From NCBI GenBank assembly GCA_018065375.1, contig JAGHTJ010000163.1, positions 1-16,522 of the forward strand: 16,522 nt of DNA, given 5' to 3'. Under the pieces are notes generated by a model. That model did not search any database, was not told the DNA's origin, and worked only from the letters and a program-made list of their open reading frames with translations. Shown here piece after piece: positions 9,058 through 16,504 of the stretch (position 1 is its first letter; each line of letters opens with the position of its first letter). The position numbers were made by a program, and so were the translations under genes. This DNA comes from Candidatus Equinaster intestinalis. GTDB taxonomy: Bacteria > Bacillota_A > Clostridia > Oscillospirales > Acutalibacteraceae.

Positions 9058-9743
9058 TGATAGATATTCATGCACATTTTTTGCCGCAAATGGATGATGG
9101 TGCAGAAAGCGTAGACGAAAGCCTTGCAATGTTGTGGGCCGCGTATCAGCAGGGGGTTACTACTGTGGTGGCAACTCCGCATTGTATAATCCATGGTAAA
9201 AATTCCGTAAATCAATTTTTAAAGGCTCGAAAGGCGGCATACGGAAAAATTAAAAAAGTTAAAAATTTACCGGATATAATCCTCGGTGCAGAGGTTATGA
9301 TGGACCACGATTTGTCGGATGATCCGGATGTAAAGAAGCTTTGCATTGAAAATACCGATTATATGCTTATAGAATTTGCAAATATGGGTATCGGTGTAGG
9401 AGAAACGGAGTTTGAGTATATCTATAATCTTACTCTGCTCGGAATTAAACCGATTATAGCTCATATTGACAGGTATCCTCATTCATTGCGGATTATGTCG
9501 ATGCTGGGGGACCTTGATGTAATCTTTCAGGTGAATGCCGCAAGATTTGTCTCGCGCATTGAACGCAAAGATGTTGCAAAAATCCTGAAAACGGGTTACT
9601 CGGTTGTGGTTGCAAGCGATATGCACAACACTAAATCGCGCCCCTGCCGTATGAAAGAGGCTCACGAGATGTCAATTCGGCATTTCCTGGCGAATACCAA
9701 AAGAATTTTCCCCGCAAACATTGAAAGCTTATGCGAAATGTAA
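9057..9743 (+). CDS. PHP-domain protein-tyrosine phosphatase (CpsB/YwqE-like)
   Basis: This 228-residue protein belongs to the manganese-dependent PHP phosphatases that dephosphorylate CpsD-type kinases and their targets. Metal-binding motifs are visible in order: DIHAHFLP with D-D-G just after (residues 3-15), VATPH (38-42), GAEVMMD, a LIEFANMG strand, KPIIAHIDRYPH, and VVASDMHN followed by the R-x-x-x-M-K-E-A family pattern near the C-terminus. Length fits the family, normally about 240-255. The ATG shares an A with the kinase stop (TAATG), so kinase and phosphatase are probably made in a fixed ratio. It is the last gene of this unit and runs into a hairpin terminator. The frame appears intact. 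Confidence 0.92.
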   Translation: MIDIHAHFLPQMDDGAESVDESLAMLWAAYQQGVTTVVATPHCIIHGKNSVNQFLKARKAAYGKIKKVKNLPDIILGAEVMMDHDLSDDPDVKKLCIENTDYMLIEFANMGIGVGETEFEYIYNLTLLGIKPIIAHIDRYPHSLRIMSMLGDLDVIFQVNAARFVSRIERKDVAKILKTGYSVVVASDMHNTKSRPCRMKEAHEMSIRHFLANTKRIFPANIESLCEM

Positions 9744-9792
9744 ACAGACCGATATAATTTCTTTTACTGAAATTACATCGGCCTGTTTTTTT
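9744..9792. terminator. bidirectional intrinsic terminator between convergent genes
   Basis: An 18-base stem (9744-9761 with 9769-9786) encloses the loop TTTTACT and is followed by a run of Ts to 9792 on the + strand. Two stem positions are A-C mismatches in the + transcript but G-U pairs in the - transcript. The stem therefore serves both the phosphatase gene and dpaB, and is more perfect for dpaB. The poly-T run is stronger on the + side. Confidence 0.85.
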
Positions 9793-10363
9793 ACAGCAGT
9801 ATGGGTTGCAGTTGCTTACCCTCAAGGGCAAAAGCCACGGTTTTTTCTATAAGTGAAAAATCGGAAATCAGCGAGTTGTTTTTACCGATGGGGTCATCCT
9901 GACCAAACGGTACAAAATAGATATTCTTCGTATTAAGAAGCTTGCCGATGTTCATGGCAGAGGCTCCTAATGCATCGTTGGTTGCTATTGCGAGTACAAC
10001 CGGACGGTTATTTCTCAAATGCGCTTTTGCCGCCATTGTTACTGCCGAATCGGTTACGCCGTTGGCAAGCTTGGCGAGGGTGTTTCCGGTGCAGGGCGAA
10101 ATAATAAGTACATCAAGGAGCTTTTTGGGTCCTATCGGTTCTGCTCCCGCTACGGTGTGTATTATTTCTTTTCCGGTGATTTCTTTAACCTTTTCGCGAA
10201 GCTCTTCGGCTTTGATAAATCGGCTGTCGGTTTCATAAACTATCTGCGACATAATCGGTAATATATTCATACCGCTCTTTATCAGCTTTGGTATTTGTTC
10301 TACTGCCTGCGCAACGGTGCAGAACGAACCGCATAACGCGTATCCTGCGGTGATTGCTTCCAT
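9791..10363 (-). CDS. dpaB: dipicolinate synthase subunit B (DpaB/SpoVFB)
   Basis: DpaB is the flavoprotein-like partner of DpaA. The pair oxidises dihydrodipicolinate, a lysine-pathway intermediate, to dipicolinic acid in the mother cell, and the product is loaded into the spore core for heat resistance. The protein is 190 residues with a Rossmann-like flavoprotein fold. GYALCGSFCT near the start is the family's phosphate-binding loop region, followed by ILPIMS, the AGAEPIGPKKLLDVLIISPCTGNTLAKLANG block, and the VLAIATNDALG and FVPFGQDDP segments. These match SpoVFB throughout, and no disruption is seen. AAGGAG lies 7 bases before the ATG. It follows dpaA by 17 bases once the dpaA frame is restored, so the two are one operon. 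In Bacillus this operon is driven by sigma-K; I see no confident promoter directly upstream. Confidence 0.93.
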   Translation of the reverse strand: MEAITAGYALCGSFCTVAQAVEQIPKLIKSGMNILPIMSQIVYETDSRFIKAEELREKVKEITGKEIIHTVAGAEPIGPKKLLDVLIISPCTGNTLAKLANGVTDSAVTMAAKAHLRNNRPVVLAIATNDALGASAMNIGKLLNTKNIYFVPFGQDDPIGKNNSLISDFSLIEKTVAFALEGKQLQPILL

Positions 10364-10380
10364 ATAATTACTCCTTTATA

Positions 10381-11159
10381 TCAAAGAAGGTCGGATACGA
10401 CCTTGGCTATATATTTGCCGCCGTTGCGGGTGCTGTTTTACCGGGTAATGCCGGAGCCGGAATTACCTTGAGTCCGAGGCTCTGCGCAATTTCGGAATCA
10501 AAGCCGTAGGGGGCTGATGCCAATTCTATAAGTACCGTGTCTTTTCTGCATCTTTTAAGAGTATCTTTATCAAATATTCTTACGGGTATTGTGTTGAAAA
10601 TTATATCAAAATCGTTTATGCAGTCTTTAATATCGGCGGTGTTTATGGGCTTGTGGCCAAAAGCCGAAATATATGCAAAATCACTTTCTTTTCTTGCGGA
10701 AACGGTGATTTCGGAAGTAAAAGCAGATAATCGGTCGGCAAGAATTTTTCCTATCCTGCCGTTGCCTGTTATAAGACATCTGCTTTCCTGCAGGGTTTTA
10801 TCGGTATTTAAAATTGCCAGCGCCAATGCGGCTTCCGCTGTGGGAACGGCGTTCATCATCAAAAGCATTTCGCTTTTATAATCAACCGAATTTTTAATGG
10901 GAACCTTTCCGCCTGCCAAAACCCTTTGGTGGGTTATTTTTTTGTCGATATTTTCCAGTGGATAACCGAAATTACCAAGCGGATTGAAAAGGTTTTTGCC
11001 GTCTTTAGTAGACGGCAGGGGAAGAATTACGGTATCAAATTCACTGAAATCGCGGTTTAAATCTTCTTCGGTAAAATAGTGAGAAACGGTGTGCTCCCGG
11101 CTTAAAATTTCGCAAAGGAGCTCCTGGCGTTTATCTCCGCCTAAAATCAGTAATTTCAT
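10381..11159 (-). CDS. dpaA: dipicolinate synthase subunit A (DpaA/SpoVFA), 3' frameshift
   Basis: DpaA is the NAD(P)-binding subunit of dipicolinate synthase. The start chosen is the ATG at 11159, preceded by a GGGGGA site, because the family begins exactly at the MKLLILGGDKRQ strand; nine codons upstream in the same frame are unlikely. Motifs are GGDKRQ (7-12), VILPLPSTKDG (44-54), LITGNGRIGK (129-138, the Rossmann dinucleotide loop), and a C-terminal IPAPALPGKTAP. As written the frame ends in TAG at 10407-10409 after ATAANI. One extra base near 10416-10422 gives TAPATAGKYIAKVVSDLL and a TGA at 10381-10383, the expected ending. The restored length is about 259 residues, a little short of the roughly 297 of B. 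subtilis. Only the last dozen residues are affected, so activity may survive. Confidence 0.92.
10416..10422 (-). other. one-base-deletion frameshift site in dpaA
   Basis: On the coding strand the sequence GCGGCAAAT should probably be GCGGGCAAAT, changing Ala-Ala-Asn-Ile-stop to Ala-Gly-Lys-Tyr-Ile-Ala and onward. This is the loss of one base in a G run. Confidence 0.8.
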
Positions 11160-11172
11160 ATAATTCCCCCAT

Positions 11173-11220
11173 AAAAAATTCAGCACCGCAAAATGCTTAA
11201 TACATTTTATGGCGCTGAAT
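11173..11220 (-). terminator. hairpin terminator or attenuator between cca and dpaA
   Basis: An 18-base imperfect stem (11178-11195 with 11203-11220) has a 7-base loop. On the - strand it is followed by a run of six Ts. It includes the last codons and the stop of cca. The stem has one G-U pair and a two-base mismatch. Only about 14 bases separate the T run from the dpaA start, so dpaAB transcripts must either read through it or begin inside cca. Confidence 0.65.
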
Positions 11221-12373
11221 TTAAGTTTGTTACATAAAGCTTTATAGATTGTATTATTTTTTCTTTTTGATTAAATGAGGGCTCTTGAATCACCTGAAAG
11301 AGAATGCTTTTAAGAATGCGACCAACCTCTTTACCCGAAATTCCGAGTTTTAAAAGGTCGTTACCGTTTACGGCAAGATGATTTATCTCATAGGGCTCGT
11401 CAGAACTTAATATATCGGTCAGTATCGGCAGAGAAGCAGGGGATACCAATAACAGATAATCGATTACCACCACGAGATTTGTATAAAAAAGCATTTTCTT
11501 AATTCCAATACGCATCGTACATATTTTCATTTCAAAAAGCAGGTCAAGATTTTTGCAGTATTTTAATAGCTCGCTGTCGGTTTTAAGCTCCTTGCAAAGC
11601 TTTTGCGGTGATACTCCCGAGAGAACGCTAAAGCGGTAAAATCTTATCGGTAAATCGTCTTTAAGCGCATTTAATCCTGATAAACTGCAATCCCTTTTAA
11701 TCCCCAAAAATTCCATACCGCCGCAAATTATCAGGGTTTCGAGTATTTCGGGATTGGGGCTTGTAAGAATTTTCGCAAGCTCTGCAAAAATTCGCTCGCG
11801 GCTGACGTTTTTCAGCAGATATGCCGTGTTCTTTATGGCGGTCAATGTGTTCTCTTCTATCGAAAAACCGAGTCTTGCGGCAAAACGTAAAGCCCTTAAA
11901 ATGCGAAGCGCATCTTCGGTGAAGCGCTTTTTGGGGTCGCCTACGGCACGTATTATTTTATTCTTTAAATCTTCTTTGCCGCCGAACAGGTCAATTATTT
12001 CGTTTTCACCGTCAAATGCCATGGCATTTACGGTGAAATCACGGCGGGAAAGGTCGCCCTCAATGCTTTTTAAAAAGGATACCGAATCGGGTTTTCGGTG
12101 GTTGGAATAATTACCGTCTGAACGGAATGTGGTAATTTCTATCGGTTTTTTGTCAATAATAACCGTAACGGTGCCATGCTTTATTCCGGTCAAAACCGTT
12201 TTATCGAATAAACTTACGATTTCCTCCGGCAGGGCATTTGTTGTAATATCGTAATCGTCAGGCTTTATGTTTAAGAGTGTGTCGCGTACACACCCGCCAA
12301 CGGCGTATGCCTTGAAGCCTTTGCTTTTTAACGCGGTGAGCGCCGTTTGGACATATTTCGGTAGAGAATACAT
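11207..12373 (-). CDS. cca: CCA-adding tRNA nucleotidyltransferase
   Basis: This class II nucleotidyltransferase builds or repairs the 3' CCA end of tRNAs; some bacteria split this into separate A- and CC-adding enzymes. The protein is 388 residues. GGCVRD (26-31) and DDYDIT (39-44) carry the nucleotide-binding loop and the two metal-binding aspartates (about 40 and 42). SRRDFTVNAMAFD, the RAVGDP hinge and RFTEDALRILRALRFAARLGF follow, the last being the tRNA nucleotidyltransferase/poly(A) polymerase RNA-binding segment. The C-terminal helical part is shorter than the roughly 400-450 residues common in the family but ends in the usual GKEVGRILK helix. AGGTGA lies 5 bases before the ATG. Whether it adds the whole CCA or only part cannot be decided here; the full activity is the default guess. 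The start region faces murC across 90 bases. Confidence 0.93.
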   Translation of the reverse strand: MYSLPKYVQTALTALKSKGFKAYAVGGCVRDTLLNIKPDDYDITTNALPEEIVSLFDKTVLTGIKHGTVTVIIDKKPIEITTFRSDGNYSNHRKPDSVSFLKSIEGDLSRRDFTVNAMAFDGENEIIDLFGGKEDLKNKIIRAVGDPKKRFTEDALRILRALRFAARLGFSIEENTLTAIKNTAYLLKNVSRERIFAELAKILTSPNPEILETLIICGGMEFLGIKRDCSLSGLNALKDDLPIRFYRFSVLSGVSPQKLCKELKTDSELLKYCKNLDLLFEMKICTMRIGIKKMLFYTNLVVVIDYLLLVSPASLPILTDILSSDEPYEINHLAVNGNDLLKLGISGKEVGRILKSILFQVIQEPSFNQKEKIIQSIKLYVTNLNSAP

Positions 12374-12400
12374 TTTTTCACCTGCTTTTCAAAAAAAGTG

Positions 12401-12429
12401 TTTATTTTTTTATAACTTTGCAATATAAT
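12401..12429 (+). promoter_or_regulatory. predicted sigma-A-type promoter of murC
   Basis: A perfect -10 box TATAAT lies at 12424-12429. It is preceded by a 17-base spacer and a weak -35 TTTATT at 12401-12406, in the divergent gap between cca and murC. Transcription would start about 25 bases before the murC start codon. The -35 box matches the consensus poorly. Confidence 0.5.
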
Positions 12430-12463
12430 AGAATTTAAGAAAACTTTTAAGGGAGACTCTCTT

Positions 12464-13834
12464 ATGAAACAGTTACGAGAAGAAGATAAACTGATTAAAT
12501 CGGTTAAAAGAGTTCACATGATAGGTATCGGCGGTTCGGGAATGTGCCCGCTTGCCGAAATTCTTAATTCAAAGGGATATATTCTTTCGGTTTCGGATAT
12601 TAATGAAAGCGACCCGCTAAAGCGAATTAAAAACCTCGGAATAAAGGTTTATATGGGGCATAGCGCAGAAAATGTTCTGGGCGCCGAATTAGTAGTTTAT
12701 TCTGCGGCAATATCGGCTGATAATCCCGAGCTTGTTTTCGCACGTGAAAACGGAATACCCACTATGGAGCGTTCACACCTGCTTGGTGCTCTTACACGTT
12801 ATTACGATAATTGTATAGGCGTAAGCGGTACTCACGGTAAAACTACCACTACCTCTATGATAACACAAATTCTCATATTAAACAAGATGGACCCTTCTGC
12901 CGTTATCGGCGGGAAATTGCCCCTAATAAATTCAAACGGAATTGCGGGCGGCAGTGAAACAATGGTTTGTGAGTCCTGCGAGTTTGTTGATACATTTTTG
13001 CAGATGTCGCCCGATATTTCGGTACTGCTCAATATTGATAATGACCATCTTGAGTATTTTAAAACTATGGAAAATCTTACCGAGTCTTTCCGTAAGTTTA
13101 TCGGAATGTCAAAAATCGCCTTTGTAAACGGAGACGATAAACGTGTTTTAAAGGCCGCCGCAAATATTGATGCCAAGGTATTCAAATTCGGTTTTGGCGA
13201 AAACAATGATTATGTTGCTAAAAATATCGAAAAATCAAAATTCGGATATAGGTTTACGGTATTTAAAAACGGAGAAAGTGTAATCGAGCTTGATATGCAC
13301 GTGCCGGGTCGTCATAATGTTCTTAATGGTCTTGCCGCCTTTGCGGTTGCCGATTATATGGGAGTTCCCGCCAAGGGAATAAAGGAAGCTCTCGAGAAAT
13401 TTACCGGAGCCGGCAGAAGATTTGAATTTTTAGGAGAATATAACGGCTTTATGCTGGCGGACGATTAGGCTCATCATCCCACCGAAATCGAAGCAACACT
13501 TTCTGCGGCAAAATCTCTTGATTATAATAAGGTAATCGCTGTTTTCCAGCCCTTTACGTTTTCGAGAACTGCACTTTTGCTTGATGATTTCATTAAGGCG
13601 TTAAGCATTGCCGATGAGGTTATATTGATGCCGATAATGGGCTCCCGTGAAAAGAATACCTACGGTATTTCATCGGAGGATATTGCGAAAGGTCTTAATA
13701 AATGCACCCTTACTACCGACCACGCCGATACCGCCGAAAAGATACTCCAAATAGCAGGAAAAGGCGACCTTGTAATAACTATGGGCGGCGGAGATGTTTA
13801 TAAAGTGGCGCATATAGTTCAGGAAAAGTTTTAA
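12464..13834 (+). CDS. murC: UDP-N-acetylmuramate-L-alanine ligase (MurC), interrupted by an in-frame TAG
   Basis: MurC joins L-alanine to UDP-N-acetylmuramic acid, the first amino-acid step of peptidoglycan precursor synthesis in the cytoplasm. GGGAG at 12451-12455 supports ATG 12464. Visible are HMIGIGGSGMCPLAEIL (UDP-substrate domain, about 18-35), GTHGKTTTT (ATP loop, about 122-130), NIDNDHLEYF, VPGRHNVLN and GAGRRFEFLGEY. The frame is then interrupted by TAG at 13466-13468, exactly where the family has Tyr in DDYAHHPTEI. The same frame continues without any shift through AHHPTEI, VFQPFTFSR and VITMGGGDVY to TAA at 13832-13834. Counting the TAG as one residue the protein is 456 long, against 432 in B. 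subtilis. Without reading through, the C-terminal ligase domain is lost and the enzyme should be dead. Confidence 0.95.
13466..13468 (+). other. in-frame TAG replacing the Tyr of the MurC DDYAHHPTE motif
   Basis: GAC GAT TAG GCT CAT CAT CCC ACC GAA reads D-D-stop-A-H-H-P-T-E. A single base change to TAT or TAC gives the near-invariant tyrosine. The frame is the same on both sides. Confidence 0.93.
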
Positions 13835-13846
13835 TTGTAATGGATA

Positions 13847-13884
13847 ACCCCTCTCAACGCGCGGCGTGAGAGGGGTCTTCTTTT
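13847..13884. terminator. intrinsic terminator between murC and the ATPase gene
   Basis: A GC-rich stem ACCCCTCTCAACGC (13847-13860) pairs with GCGTGAGAGGGGT (13864-13876), with a single bulged A and a 3-base loop. It is followed on the + strand by the T-rich CTTCTTTTATCTTTTT. The T-rich side favours murC. On the - strand the downstream bases are less T-rich, but the hairpin may also stop ATPase transcripts. Confidence 0.85.
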
Positions 13885-16504
13885 ATCTTTTTACCGCTTT
13901 TCTGTAAATGGCGAAGAATATCTTAATCAGAATATCAGCCGCTACAAACATCAGCGAAAGTATAATCGCATAGGAGTATTGCTCGAAATCGAGCGGAACA
14001 AATCCGAAGCAGTCGGCAACGGGTGTTAAAAGACAAATGAAGAGCAGAACTATTGCCGCGGCAACTCCGCCGAGTATATAAACATAATTGGAAATTTTGC
14101 TGTTTATCAGCAGTTTATCGCTGGAATTGGGAAGCAGGTGGAGTATTTGTGAAAGGGCGAGAATTAAAATCGCAACGGTTTGTTTTTCCGAAATATTCTG
14201 TCCGTGCGAATAGCCTATGAGGGTTATAGCGCAAAGGCTGACAGCCTGCAGGGTTATTGAGATTAGCGAGTCTAAAGAAAACAGCTTTTTGTGCTCCTGC
14301 AAACGGTTTTTGTAGGAGCGGTTTTTGCCCTCGGAAAAGCCCATTGTAAATGCGGGAAGCATACTTATAATAAGGCTTATAAGCAAAAGCTGGGGCGCGA
14401 TGAATAGATTTTCGGAGAAAAGTAAAGCGCCGATGAAAATAGTAAGCAGACCGCCGAGACTACAGCTTAAAAAGTAGTGAAATACCTTTTTTACATTGTA
14501 AAAAACGCCGAGGGAGGACTTAATCACCTTTAAAATATTGCTGATTTTAATATCCTCAAGGATAACATCGGCGGCATTTGTAACAACATCGCTCGGAGAA
14601 TTACTGCAGGTAAATCCTACATCTGCTTTACGAAGAACCGGGGCATCGCTGTTTTTAAATCCGGTTACGGCAACCTTTTCTCCGCTTCGTTCAAGAGCCT
14701 TTACAATTCTGTATTTATCATCGGGTGAAACGCGTGCAAATACCGAATAATCATTGATTTTCGCCAACAATTCTTCATCGGTCAATGCTTGAATTTCGGC
14801 ACCGGAGATTGCCTGCATACCGTCAGGGAAAAGACCGAGCCTTCTTGCTACCGCTTTTGCGGTAGTTATGCTGTCTCCCGTGATAATAACGGTGCGTATG
14901 CCGAGCCTTGCGCATTCTTCGATGGCATGTAAGGCTTCGGGCTCGGGAATATCTTCAAGACCGATAAATCCCGAAAAACTCATATTCTGCTCAAGCTCGG
15001 TGGCATTCGGAATGGCGGGAACGTCCTCAATTTGTTTGAGCGCAACGGCTATTACACGCAGACCGTCATTCGCCATTTCTTCGCTGATTTTAAGGGCGGC
15101 TTCTGTGTTTACATTGTCGCAAAGCTTGAGTAATTCTTCGGGCGCACCCTTTGAAATTACATAATGCTTGCCGCCTATCATATTTATCGAGGTGATTATC
15201 TTTCTGCCGTTTTCAAAAGGAACAGAAGCCTCCATGGGGTAGATGTTCAAACTATCCGCAAAGTTAAGGTTTTCGTAGGTAACACAAAACTCCTCGAGCG
15301 CCTTATCTCCCGAATCGCGGGCAGCTTCAAAGGAATTATCCTCAAAATTTATACTGTTTCCGCAAAGCATAGCGCTTTTTACTACCGCAATATCGGCAGG
15401 CGAGGGAGAATTGACCGATAAATCGCAAACCTCTTTACCGCTGAAAATTTTTGAAACCTTCATTTTATCGGGGGTGAGAACGCCGGTTTTATCAGCACAT
15501 ATAATCGAAATACCCGCAATTTTTTCGAGGGTAGAGGTTTTTGCTATTGAATTGCCCATACGCTCCTGCTTTTTTAAAGCAAGGCTTAATATCAAAGCAA
15601 CACAAGCGGGTAAAGCCGAGGGGATAACCGCAATGGCCGCTATAAAGCTGTTTGTAAAGGCTTCGGTAACAACATTCGCAAAGCCCGAAGAGGAGAGCAT
15701 ATTTGAAAAAACAGTATATCCGAATATCGCAAAGGCGGCAACTAATGTGATAATCACCGAATATTTGGAGATAAATTCAAGTATATTGCCGAATGAATGT
15801 GAGGTGTTTTTGGAAGCACCGGTTATCTTTTTAAGCTTTTTAAGCTCGGTGTTTTTGCCTATATCGGTAACGATGGCTTTTGCCGTGCCATGGGTAATGC
15901 AGCACCCCTCGAAAAGCATATTTTTTCGACTGCTCGGTGGTGCAATATCCTCGGCAATGCTCGAAGCGTCTTTTTCGGCATCAACCGTTTCGTGGGTCAG
16001 TACAAATTCATCACAGCGCAGATTTACCGATTCCAAAAGCCTTGCATCGGCGGGAATAAGGTCGCCTGCCTGCAAAAGAATAATATCTCCGCATACGAGC
16101 TCATCGGAGCTTATTATTTGCTCTGCACCGTCTCTGATTACCTTAACAGAAGAGGTAACAGAGTATTTCATATTGAATTTGATTTTCTGTGCCGCATATT
16201 CCTGATAAGCGGTTAAAGCATTATCGAGCAGAATTATTGCCGCCGCAGTAACCGAAAAAATCCATACATTGTTATCACTTATAACCGAAATAATTATCGA
16301 AATTATAATGGCAATGAGTGCGATTATGTTGAGATAATTTTTCAGTCTCGAACCCAGCAGTTTTAAATACGAGGGTTTTGTTTTTCTTATTTCGTGTGAA
16401 TTTTGTTTGTATATTTTCAAGGCTTGCTCGGTGGTAAGACCGCAGGCTTCATCGCTTTCGAAAAGCGAGAGAATTTCCTGTTTTTCAGCGCTGTGCCATA
16501 TCAT
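13883..16504 (-). CDS. divergent P-type ATPase of the calcium-pump (P2) type with altered catalytic and ion sites
   Basis: The 873-residue protein has full P2-type architecture: a cation-ATPase N-terminal segment (LTTEQALKIY), M1-M2 (about 50-100), an actuator domain with GDIILLQAGDLIPADARLL, M3-M4, the phosphorylation site DKTG (Asp at about 338), a nucleotide domain with KGAPEELL, the ITGD motif, and M5-M10. AAGGAGTGAT precedes the ATG. It normally would couple ATP hydrolysis to export of a cation such as Ca2+. Key residues differ: TGES is THET (170-173), TGDGVNDAP is TGFKNSDAP (614-622), PEGLP in M4 is PSALP (Ser at about 296), and in M5/M6 the Ca2+-binding Asn, Glu, Asn, Thr and Asp are Ser682, Gly685, Ser710, Ile713 and Ser714. 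No frameshift explains these. The substrate cannot be named; it may be an inactive or re-purposed relative. Confidence 0.85.
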   Translation of the reverse strand: MIWHSAEKQEILSLFESDEACGLTTEQALKIYKQNSHEIRKTKPSYLKLLGSRLKNYLNIIALIAIIISIIISVISDNNVWIFSVTAAAIILLDNALTAYQEYAAQKIKFNMKYSVTSSVKVIRDGAEQIISSDELVCGDIILLQAGDLIPADARLLESVNLRCDEFVLTHETVDAEKDASSIAEDIAPPSSRKNMLFEGCCITHGTAKAIVTDIGKNTELKKLKKITGASKNTSHSFGNILEFISKYSVIITLVAAFAIFGYTVFSNMLSSSGFANVVTEAFTNSFIAAIAVIPSALPACVALILSLALKKQERMGNSIAKTSTLEKIAGISIICADKTGVLTPDKMKVSKIFSGKEVCDLSVNSPSPADIAVVKSAMLCGNSINFEDNSFEAARDSGDKALEEFCVTYENLNFADSLNIYPMEASVPFENGRKIITSINMIGGKHYVISKGAPEELLKLCDNVNTEAALKISEEMANDGLRVIAVALKQIEDVPAIPNATELEQNMSFSGFIGLEDIPEPEALHAIEECARLGIRTVIITGDSITTAKAVARRLGLFPDGMQAISGAEIQALTDEELLAKINDYSVFARVSPDDKYRIVKALERSGEKVAVTGFKNSDAPVLRKADVGFTCSNSPSDVVTNAADVILEDIKISNILKVIKSSLGVFYNVKKVFHYFLSCSLGGLLTIFIGALLFSENLFIAPQLLLISLIISMLPAFTMGFSEGKNRSYKNRLQEHKKLFSLDSLISITLQAVSLCAITLIGYSHGQNISEKQTVAILILALSQILHLLPNSSDKLLINSKISNYVYILGGVAAAIVLLFICLLTPVADCFGFVPLDFEQYSYAIILSLMFVAADILIKIFFAIYRKAVKR

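Noticed and set aside
8527..9129. 200-codon open frame on the - strand opposite the tyrosine kinase gene
   Set aside because: It is antisense to Walker A', Walker B and the Tyr-rich repeat, which gives a long artificial Ile/Val/Leu-rich run. No ribosome site or known domain is seen.
11207..11260. Possible sigma-K promoter for dpaA in the 3' end of cca (AC about 17 bases before CATAAAATG on the - strand)
   Set aside because: The -10 region does not fit CATA-N3-TA in the right register and the -35 is only two bases, so the match could be chance.
15411..16205. 264-codon open frame on the + strand opposite the ATPase gene
   Set aside because: It is antisense to a protein with clear P-type ATPase motifs, has no good ribosome site and encodes no recognisable domain. 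It is a side effect of the codon usage of the real gene.
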